The notes beneath the pieces were generated by a model. It was not told the origin of the DNA. It saw only the letters and a list, made by a program, of their open reading frames with translations, and did no database searches. A program made the position numbers and the translations under genes. A stretch of DNA of 12,367 nucleotides from CAYYYG01 sp964476135 (GTDB lineage Bacteria; Patescibacteriota; Microgenomatia; UBA1406; GWC2-37-13), in assembly GCA_964476135.1 (NCBI GenBank), contig CAYYYG010000032.1, forward strand, positions 1-12,367. The letters run 5' to 3'. Each line of letters begins with the position of its first letter. Positions within the stretch are counted from its first letter, which is position 1. This document shows positions 6,516 through 11,638 of this stretch, one piece after another.

Positions 6516-6764
6516 TTATTCTCCGGTCTGATTTTCTTCAGCTGCTGCTTTTGTGGCTAACCACTGGGCGTATAATTCATCAGTTTCTTCATCTGTTGCC
6601 GGGTTGAAAGACTCTGTTGGCAATCCGTATACTTCCTTTCCGGGTCTGAATTCATAAGTCGGTTTTTCTCCATTGAATATCTGATCTGCAAGTACATGCA
6701 ATTCTGCTTTCTCTGCTTCGACTTCCGCCGCTGTCATGCCTGCCGCTCTATTTTCAGTAGACAT
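6516..6764 (-). CDS. Small acidic protein of unknown function
   Basis: I do not recognise this 82-residue protein. It begins MSTENRAAGMTAAEVEAEKA. It is rich in Glu, Ala and Thr, has no cysteine, no membrane segment and no signal peptide, and is expected to be soluble and cytoplasmic. The N-terminal half could form a helix (about 11-33). A proline- and glycine-containing middle follows (EKPTYEFRPGKEVYGLPTESFNP), then an acidic second helix (about 57-77). The start at 6764 is chosen because GGAGGTGAA lies 6 nt upstream; an in-frame ATG nine codons earlier would put that ribosome binding site inside the gene. The strong Shine-Dalgarno sequence and clean frame support a real, well-translated gene. 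It converges on guaA with 7 bp between stops and is divergent from serS. No partner function can be inferred. Confidence 0.75.
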   Translation of the reverse strand: MSTENRAAGMTAAEVEAEKAELHVLADQIFNGEKPTYEFRPGKEVYGLPTESFNPATDEETDELYAQWLATKAAAEENQTGE

Positions 6765-6770
6765 ATATAT

Positions 6771-6779
6771 TTCACCTCC
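6771..6779 (-). promoter_or_regulatory. Consensus Shine-Dalgarno sequence of the small acidic protein
   Basis: On the minus strand GGAGGTGAA is complementary to the 16S rRNA 3' end and lies 6 nt before the ATG at 6764. It decides the start against the upstream in-frame ATG at 6791. Confidence 0.85.
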
Positions 6780-6830
6780 AATTTGTGTCAATTACTAAGT
6801 CACACGAGCTTACCAAACTACCGTAAAACT

Positions 6831-6850
6831 AAATGTGACCGCTATCACGT
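6831..6850. promoter_or_regulatory. CRP/FNR-like palindrome between the small ORF and serS
   Basis: AAATGTGA (6831-6838), six bases, then TCACGT (6845-6850). This matches the TGTGA-N6-TCACA pattern of CRP-type sites at 9 of 10 positions, and one flank is also matched. It lies 66 nt before the small ORF start and about 80 nt before serS. No regulator gene is in the window. A chance match in AT-rich DNA remains possible. Confidence 0.35.
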
Positions 6851-6890
6851 GCCATAATGCCACTTTCCCTATCAATAAACTACATATTTC

Positions 6891-6899
6891 TGATAAAAT
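6891..6899 (+). promoter_or_regulatory. Possible extended -10 promoter of serS
   Basis: TGATAAAAT forms an extended -10 (TGn followed by TAAAAT, 5 of 6 to consensus). A start near 6906 would leave a leader of about 24 nt. No good -35 is present at 16-18 nt upstream, as often seen with extended -10 promoters. Confidence 0.4.
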
Positions 6900-6929
6900 A
6901 ACTATTAAGTTAACAACTCATCAGAAAAT

Positions 6930-8180
6930 ATGCTTTCAATTGATTTCATCCGTAACAACAAAGAAAAGGTAGCAACTGGCGCACGTAATAAAAACCGCGA
7001 AGTCGATGTTGAAAAAATCCTATCTGCAGACGACATGCGCCGCGAGCTGTTAAGTAAGTCACAAATACTGCGACAGGAAAGAAATGTTCTTGCCAAACAA
7101 AAACCGACAGACCAAAGTCGTGAAAGAGGTAAACAAATTAAAGATGAGCTGAAACAAATAGAGCTTGATTTGGCCAAAGTCCAATCTGATCTCGATCTTC
7201 TGCTTTCTTTTGTTCCCAATATACCGCTTGATGAAGTCCCCGTTGGCAAGGATTCCACTGGAAACATCGAAAAAAGCAGATTCGGGACTCCCCCTAAATT
7301 CGACTTCGAACCCAAATCACACATCGACATCGGCTTAAATCTTGACTTAATCGATTTGGAACGGGGAGCAAAAGTATCGGGGTTCCGAGGATATTTCCTA
7401 AAAAACGAGGGCGCCATGCTACAGATGGCAGTTCTTATGTATGTTTTTCAGAAACTGTCAAAAAAAGGTTACACTCCACTCATTGCACCCGCGATTGTTA
7501 AAGGATTTACTCTTTTTGGCAATGGTCAATTTCCCTGGGGAGAAGGTGAGGTCTATAAACTGAATGAAGACGATGCGTATCTGGCAGGGACGGCAGAAGT
7601 ACCAGTGACGGCCTATTACGCAAACGAGATACTAAACGAGTCCGACCTTCCGAAGAAATTTGTAGCCTTTTCGCCCTGCTTCCGCAAGGAGGCGGGAGCG
7701 TATGGAAAAGATACAAAAGGTCTCTATCGGCTGCATGAATTCTGGAAAATCGAGCAGGTGATGGTAGGAATCAACGACATAAACGAATCGAGAAAGCTCC
7801 ATGAAGAGCTGCAATCCAACACCGAAGAAATCCTGAAAGATCTTGGTTTGAGCTACAGAGTTCTGACTATGTGCACCGGCGACATGGGTGAACCACAAGT
7901 ATTTAAATACGATACTGAAGTATGGATGCCCTACAAAAACGACTACGGCGAGATCGCTTCCAACTCAGTGATGACCGACTTTCAGGCTAGAAGACTGAAA
8001 ATTAAATATCGAAAAAAAGACGGGAGCACCGAGTACTGCCACACTTTAAACGACACGGCGGTCCCCTCACCGAGAGTTTTGGTCGCCATTCTGGAAAATT
8101 ATCAGCAGAAAGACGGCTCTGTAATGATACCTGAAGTCCTAAGGCCACTTACCGGATTCGAAAAAATAAGCCCCAAATAA
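6930..8180 (+). CDS. serS: Seryl-tRNA synthetase
   Basis: SerRS charges tRNA-Ser (and tRNA-Sec where present) with serine. The 416 residues show the antiparallel coiled-coil arm that grips the tRNA long variable arm (about 28-108) and then a class II catalytic core. TAEVP is the serine-binding TxE loop. Motif 2 is FRKEAGAYGKDTKGLYRLHEF starting at 251. Motif 3 ends in R382-VLVAILENYQ. The motif 3 approach reads NDTAVPSPR (374-382), whereas E. coli-type enzymes have NGSGLAVGR. The ATP-binding Arg is kept, and I recall related variants in other bacterial SerRS, so function is not in doubt. The ATG at 6930 begins the usual MLSIDFIRNN. There is no Shine-Dalgarno sequence. The gene stands alone and ends at a strong bidirectional terminator directly after the stop. 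Confidence 0.97.
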   Translation: MLSIDFIRNNKEKVATGARNKNREVDVEKILSADDMRRELLSKSQILRQERNVLAKQKPTDQSRERGKQIKDELKQIELDLAKVQSDLDLLLSFVPNIPLDEVPVGKDSTGNIEKSRFGTPPKFDFEPKSHIDIGLNLDLIDLERGAKVSGFRGYFLKNEGAMLQMAVLMYVFQKLSKKGYTPLIAPAIVKGFTLFGNGQFPWGEGEVYKLNEDDAYLAGTAEVPVTAYYANEILNESDLPKKFVAFSPCFRKEAGAYGKDTKGLYRLHEFWKIEQVMVGINDINESRKLHEELQSNTEEILKDLGLSYRVLTMCTGDMGEPQVFKYDTEVWMPYKNDYGEIASNSVMTDFQARRLKIKYRKKDGSTEYCHTLNDTAVPSPRVLVAILENYQQKDGSVMIPEVLRPLTGFEKISPK

Positions 8181-8219
8181 AAAAATCCGCCCCTTGTTTA
8201 AGGAGCGGATTTATTTTTT
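8181..8219. terminator. Bidirectional intrinsic terminator between serS and the cupredoxin gene
   Basis: AATCCGC (8184-8190) pairs with GCGGATT (8205-8211). After a C/A mismatch, CCTT (8192-8195) pairs with AAGG (8200-8203) around a GTTT loop. The plus strand continues TATTTTTT and the minus strand has a run of seven T (complement of 8179-8185). It directly follows the serS stop and lies 9 bp beyond the stop of the convergent cupredoxin gene, so it serves both. Confidence 0.92.
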
Positions 8220-8227
8220 ATTGCCAA

Positions 8228-8824
8228 TTATTCGACGATCAGCGTACCCTTCATTCCCTTTGCTCTATGCTGTCCGACACTGCAGTAAAATTCGAACTTA
8301 CCGGTTTTTCCGGCAACAAACTCTATATCTGCCTTCTCGCCTGACTTAAGTTGTTTAGTTTTTACGTTAAACTCGTCGATAACAAAGTCATGGAATCCGT
8401 CCTTGTTATTGAATTCTATTTCGACTGTCTGGCCTTTTTTTACTTTTAAGATGTTTGGTTTATAATAAAACTCTCCGCCTTCAACCTCAAATTCTGCGGT
8501 TTTTGCATTTTCCTCACCTGAAGCTCCGGCTTTGTCTTCCTTGTATTTTTCTTCATCACCCTCTTCCTTACCTTCATCTTTTTCCATCTTGTCACCTTCT
8601 TCACCGTCGACTTTATCCACGTCTCCCACTTCGTCCGCATCCTCCGCACCCTCTTCCATTGCTGAATTTGTTTTTGGCGCACTGGCTTTTTGCCTAGCAA
8701 TAAATATTCCACCCGCCAATACAACAAGTACTATAATTACTATATACATAAGCGGCGCTTTACTGGGCGTCGCAGCTTGCTGCGGACTCTGTTGACCCGA
8801 ATCCTGCGGTTGTTGATTATCCAT
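8228..8824 (-). CDS. Membrane-anchored cupredoxin (type 1 copper protein)
   Basis: The protein has four regions: a polar Q/P-rich N-terminus (1-24), one transmembrane helix (about 25-43), a long low-complexity linker of Glu, Asp, Lys and Gly (about 55-107), and a C-terminal cupredoxin domain (about 110-198). The type 1 copper ligands are all visible: H145 in GFHDFVI, then C181, H186 and M191 in the C-x4-H-x4-M pattern of FYCSVGQHRAKGM. Such domains carry single electrons or bind copper outside the membrane; the partner is unknown. The anchor plus charged linker would hold the domain away from the membrane. No Shine-Dalgarno sequence is present. The gene lies 69 bp after leuB in the same direction and may be the last gene of that cluster, or have its own promoter near the palindrome at 8864-8878. 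The antisense open frames here are artefacts of the repetitive linker codons. Confidence 0.9.
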   Translation of the reverse strand: MDNQQPQDSGQQSPQQAATPSKAPLMYIVIIVLVVLAGGIFIARQKASAPKTNSAMEEGAEDADEVGDVDKVDGEEGDKMEKDEGKEEGDEEKYKEDKAGASGEENAKTAEFEVEGGEFYYKPNILKVKKGQTVEIEFNNKDGFHDFVIDEFNVKTKQLKSGEKADIEFVAGKTGKFEFYCSVGQHRAKGMKGTLIVE

Positions 8825-8863
8825 AATTGATGAAAATAATAATAAGTAACATTTTAGATCAAC

Positions 8864-8878
8864 TGCAATCTGATTGCA
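8864..8878. promoter_or_regulatory. Perfect palindrome upstream of the cupredoxin gene
   Basis: TGCAATC, one central T, then GATTGCA: a 15-bp perfect dyad centred 47 nt before the cupredoxin start. With a one-base centre it cannot form an RNA hairpin of this length, so it looks like a protein binding site. On the minus strand its end supplies TTGCAG, 18 nt before TATTAT, a weak promoter candidate. It does not match copper operators I know (CsoR, CueR, CopY). Confidence 0.4.
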
Positions 8879-8893
8879 AATCTTGAACCATGC

Positions 8894-9952
8894 CTATATC
8901 AGACTCGATATAAGATCTCCTAGCTCCGAGGTTAAAATGGGCTTTTCAGTATTAATGTCCTTTGTGCCAGCACCTCTTGATAGAGCTTTCGAAACGGCCT
9001 TTTTCACACTGGCTGCCTCTTCGCTTAAACCGAATGAGTATTCAAGCAGCATTGCTGCCGATAAAATTGTTCCAATTGGATTTGCGGTATTGGTACCAGC
9101 GGCTTTGGGATAAGATCCGTGAATTGGTTCATACAAAGACGTTTTCAGACCGATTGAAGCAGAGGGCAGCATTCCCATAGATCCGGTTATCATCGAAGCC
9201 TCATCGGTTAAAATATCGCCAAACATATTTTCGGTAAGAACAACGTCGAATTCGGAAGGTCGTTTTATAATCTGCATGGCCGCGTTATCGACAAACATAT
9301 ATGTCACTTCAATATCCGGATATGATTTTGAAAATTCCTGGACAGTTTCGCGCCAGAGTCTTGATGTTTCGAGTACATTCGCTTTATCAACGAGGGTGAC
9401 TCTCTTCTTTCGCTTAAGTGCAAGATCGAAAGCAACTTTAGCCACCCGAAGTATTTCCTCTTTAGTATAGACACAGGTGTCAAAAGCCGTTGTTCCGTTG
9501 TCGGACCGACCTCTTGGTTCACCGAAGTAAATTCCTCCCGTCAGTTCGCGTATCACGATAAAATCCACACCCTTTATAACCTCCTCTTTAAGTGTGGATT
9601 TATAGTTGAGACTTTCAAACGTATTGATCGGGCGGACATTTGCATAGAGTCCAAGCTGTTTTCTCATTGCGAGGAGTCCTTGTTCGGGTCGTATTTTGGC
9701 TTTAGGATCGTTATCAAATTTCGGGTGTCCTATGGCTCCAAAAAGTATAGCGTCCGATTTCTCACATAATTTTTTAGTAACGTCAGGAAATGGACTTCCC
9801 GAATCATCGATTGCTACTGCTCCAATAAGAGCTTCCGTAAAATTAAATTCATGCCCAAATTTTAGAGCGATTTTTTTCAAAACTTTAACTCCCTCGGCAA
9901 CAACCTCCGGTCCGACTCCATCGCCTGGCAACAACGCAATATTTTTTTTCAT
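8894..9952 (-). CDS. leuB: 3-isopropylmalate dehydrogenase
   Basis: LeuB oxidises and decarboxylates 3-isopropylmalate to 2-oxoisocaproate, the last leucine-specific step before transamination, using NAD+. The 352 residues start with LLPGDGVGPEVV, the family opening. RPEQGLLAMRKQLGLYANVRP holds the substrate-binding arginines. IRELTGGIYFGEPRG carries the loop with the catalytic Tyr, VDKANVL the catalytic Lys, and NMFGDILTDEAS the metal-binding aspartates. The nucleotide-binding segment EPIHGSYPKAAGTNTANPIGT follows. Length is normal. The start codon is followed by eight A (MKKN), and no Shine-Dalgarno sequence is visible. Upstream, 91 bp separate it from the cysteine-rich protein; that gap holds a REP-like double hairpin. 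TTGATA 15 nt before TATTAA just ahead of the ATG is a poor promoter candidate, so read-through from leuCD is likely. Confidence 0.97.
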   Translation of the reverse strand: MKKNIALLPGDGVGPEVVAEGVKVLKKIALKFGHEFNFTEALIGAVAIDDSGSPFPDVTKKLCEKSDAILFGAIGHPKFDNDPKAKIRPEQGLLAMRKQLGLYANVRPINTFESLNYKSTLKEEVIKGVDFIVIRELTGGIYFGEPRGRSDNGTTAFDTCVYTKEEILRVAKVAFDLALKRKKRVTLVDKANVLETSRLWRETVQEFSKSYPDIEVTYMFVDNAAMQIIKRPSEFDVVLTENMFGDILTDEASMITGSMGMLPSASIGLKTSLYEPIHGSYPKAAGTNTANPIGTILSAAMLLEYSFGLSEEAASVKKAVSKALSRGAGTKDINTEKPILTSELGDLISSLI

Positions 9953-9984
9953 TTTTTAATAAAGAAAATAAAGTAATATCAACA

Positions 9985-10026
9985 TGTCACCCCCGCGAAG
10001 GCGGGCTATAATCCCACGAAGTGGGA
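9985..10026. repeat. REP-like double hairpin between the cysteine-rich gene and leuB
   Basis: Two compact palindromes stand in tandem: CCCGC-GAAG-GCGGG (9992-10005) and TCCCAC-GAA-GTGGGA (10012-10026), six bases apart. The lead-in TGTCACC and the sequence CCCGCGAAGGCGGG resemble the small repetitive extragenic palindromes dispersed in many bacterial genomes. No T tract follows on the minus strand, so it is not a normal terminator, though it could protect or process the leu mRNA. Only this copy is visible in the window. Confidence 0.6.
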
Positions 10027-10043
10027 GATCTATATAATACCAT

Positions 10044-10721
10044 CTATGGATATCTTACATCCACACATTTATTTTTCACACACTTAATTTCTTTAGTACT
10101 AGGAGCTCTGTCGCAATCATATATGCACTTATTCGCGCCAATTTTGTTGTATTTGTCGATACCCGCCTTTATCCAACTTAAATCTGCGTTTGCGCTCACC
10201 AGATTATAACAGCCAAAAGGACAACCGGCATCTATGTCCGCAACAATGCAGTTGTCGTCGGCTGCACAATAGTTTGCATTCGATAACGCATTCTTAATTT
10301 GTTGCTCAAGCACCTTCGGGTCGCTCGAGTGAACTTTCGAAGGGTCAAGTGTGGGCCTGATAGATGAGCATTTCCCCGAAATGCATCTTATCTGACCAGT
10401 TTCGGGCGGCTCCTGACACTGAATCTGTGGCTCGCATTTTTCACCCGATCTTCGATAATCTTCTTCGGCCCTGACAAGATCATCAGCTGGTACATGCTTA
10501 TTTATAAGATAAAAACAACCGCAGTATGGTTTAATATCCGACAACATGCAGTCATCATCCTTGGAACAGTTATTAATAGCGGCATAAGCGCCGCCAACGG
10601 CCTCTTTTTTCAAACTGAAGACGACATCACCCTGCGAAAAATATTGTATAAGGAAGTAGCCTATTCCAACCAAGACTAATAGCGTGAATAATGAGGTCAT
10701 GATTGAAAATATAACTTTCAT
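10044..10721 (-). CDS. Membrane-anchored protein with a duplicated eight-cysteine domain
   Basis: I do not recognise a named family. The 225 residues begin with one hydrophobic helix (about 4-28), a signal anchor or uncleaved signal peptide. Two homologous domains follow, each with eight cysteines. The first has C52, C58, C67, C69, C96, C102, C113 and C118; the second has C152, C158, C167, C171, C199, C203, C214 and C219. The spacing pattern is C-x5-C-x8-C-x(1 or 3)-C-x(26 or 27)-C-x(5 or 3)-C-x10-C-x4-C. The repeats are offset by exactly 100 residues, and all 16 cysteines lie in them. Disulfide-bonded export outside the membrane is therefore likely, with four bonds per domain. Shared words include DD-x-C near the start, and IRCISGKC versus IKCVKNKC at the end. 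The gene starts 1 nt after the stop of the upstream membrane protein, so the two are probably translated together. Confidence 0.82.
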   Translation of the reverse strand: MKVIFSIMTSLFTLLVLVGIGYFLIQYFSQGDVVFSLKKEAVGGAYAAINNCSKDDDCMLSDIKPYCGCFYLINKHVPADDLVRAEEDYRRSGEKCEPQIQCQEPPETGQIRCISGKCSSIRPTLDPSKVHSSDPKVLEQQIKNALSNANYCAADDNCIVADIDAGCPFGCYNLVSANADLSWIKAGIDKYNKIGANKCIYDCDRAPSTKEIKCVKNKCVDVRYP

Positions 10722-10722
10722 A

Positions 10723-11022
10723 TTATTTGCTGTACAAGCTGGTACGGTTATAAATTTTAAGTGTAAAATGGCTTACTATAATAGATAAAAACATTGAAAC
10801 TACGAAAGTAAGCGGTGAAAAGACATTTAGAATGTAGAATACACTCGATAAAGGTCCGCAGGGTTGCCTTACCGATATAGTGACCGCAGAACTTATAAGC
10901 GGTGCATAAATGTATGGTAAGCAGGCGGCGCCAGCCACACCTATCAGGACAAAAAAAACTAAGAAATAGAAAAACATATATAACCCGCGTAGTATAATAT
11001 TTGCTTTCCGTGTATTTTTCAT
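10723..11022 (-). CDS. Small two-helix membrane protein of unknown function
   Basis: Unrecognised 99-residue hydrophobic protein. A basic N-terminus (MKNTRKANIILRG) precedes a first membrane helix at about 14-33. A short extramembrane loop with C34 and C55 follows, then a second helix at about 59-83 and a polar basic tail. The positive ends suggest both termini are in the cytoplasm and the loop with two cysteines lies outside. GAAC at 31-34 lacks the -3 Leu/Val of a proper lipobox, so I do not call it a lipoprotein. Its ATG overlaps the leuD stop as TAATG, and its own stop is 1 nt before the cysteine-rich gene. This tight packing is the main reason to prefer it over the overlapping, less protein-like frame at 10757-11065. 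It is probably co-translated with its neighbours. Confidence 0.7.
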   Translation of the reverse strand: MKNTRKANIILRGLYMFFYFLVFFVLIGVAGAACLPYIYAPLISSAVTISVRQPCGPLSSVFYILNVFSPLTFVVSMFLSIIVSHFTLKIYNRTSLYSK

Positions 11023-11636
11023 TATCGACTGGAAATAGAGAAATCATTTTTCCTGTTCCTCTCAAAAGATTCTATTTCATTTTTCAGGCTCAATATATAG
11101 TCTACATCATCATAACCATTCATTATACATATCTTCTTATATTCATTGATTTCAAATTTCTGAGATACACCAAGGTCATTAACTTTCAGTATTTGGCTTG
11201 GTAGGTCGATCTCGATGATGAGGTTGGGATTGGTGATGGTTGCGTCAAGAATTTTCTCAAGCACCTGGTCTGTTACAACAATCGGCAGCAGACTATTATT
11301 CAAAGAGTTATTCTTAAATATATCGCCAAAAAAACTCGAGATAACTGCCCTAAAGCCGTAATCCACAAGAGCCCATGCCGCATGCTCACGACTTGAACCA
11401 CAGCCAAAATTTTTACCCGCTACCAAAATCTCGCCTTTATAGGCTGGGTTGTTCAGAATAAAATCTTTAGGGGTGCCGTCGGAATTGAAACGCCAATCGC
11501 GGAATAAATTTTCTCCAAACCCCTCACGCGATGTCGCCTTCAAAAAACGAGCTGGAATAATCTGGTCAGTGTCGACGTTTTCAGTCGGCAGAGGTATAGC
11601 TGTCGACTTAATCTGTGTTAATTTGTTTTTTTTCAT
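11022..11636 (-). CDS. leuD: 3-isopropylmalate dehydratase small subunit
   Basis: LeuD is the swivelling small subunit that, with LeuC, isomerises 2-isopropylmalate to 3-isopropylmalate. The 204-residue length is typical of the bacterial form. Conserved segments include PLPTENVDTDQIIPARFLK near the N-terminus, then the GKNFGCGSSREHAAWAL substrate-binding loop and VISSFFGDIFKNNSLNNSLLPIV. The start at 11636 has GAGGT 9 nt upstream, within the end of leuC, and lies 2 nt after the leuC stop. As in leuB, the ATG is followed by eight A. The C-terminus (after about residue 185) is basic and poorly conserved in appearance. The stop overlaps the next start by one base. Confidence 0.97.
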   Translation of the reverse strand: MKKNKLTQIKSTAIPLPTENVDTDQIIPARFLKATSREGFGENLFRDWRFNSDGTPKDFILNNPAYKGEILVAGKNFGCGSSREHAAWALVDYGFRAVISSFFGDIFKNNSLNNSLLPIVVTDQVLEKILDATITNPNLIIEIDLPSQILKVNDLGVSQKFEINEYKKICIMNGYDDVDYILSLKNEIESFERNRKNDFSISSR

Positions 11637-11638
11637 AG

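Noticed and set aside
6765..6791. Nine-codon N-terminal extension of the small acidic protein
   Set aside because: It would place the GGAGGTGAA ribosome binding site inside the coding region; the ATG at 6764 is correctly spaced from it.
8455..8795. Open frames on the plus strand opposite the cupredoxin, one rich in Leu/Pro/His and one in Ser
   Set aside because: They are the complement of the repetitive Glu/Asp/Lys codons of the linker. The cupredoxin frame has a complete copper site and a membrane helix.
9985..10026. Intrinsic terminator of the cysteine-rich gene
   Set aside because: Strong stems but no T tract follows on the minus strand; a REP-like element is the better description.
10723..11022. 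Lipoprotein signal in the two-helix protein (GAAC)
   Set aside because: The -3 position is Gly instead of Leu/Val/Ile, and a second membrane helix follows.
10757..11065. Overlapping 102-residue frame on the minus strand
   Set aside because: It overlaps the end of leuD and most of the two-helix protein. The alternative frame has better hydrophobic segments and exact junctions with both neighbours.
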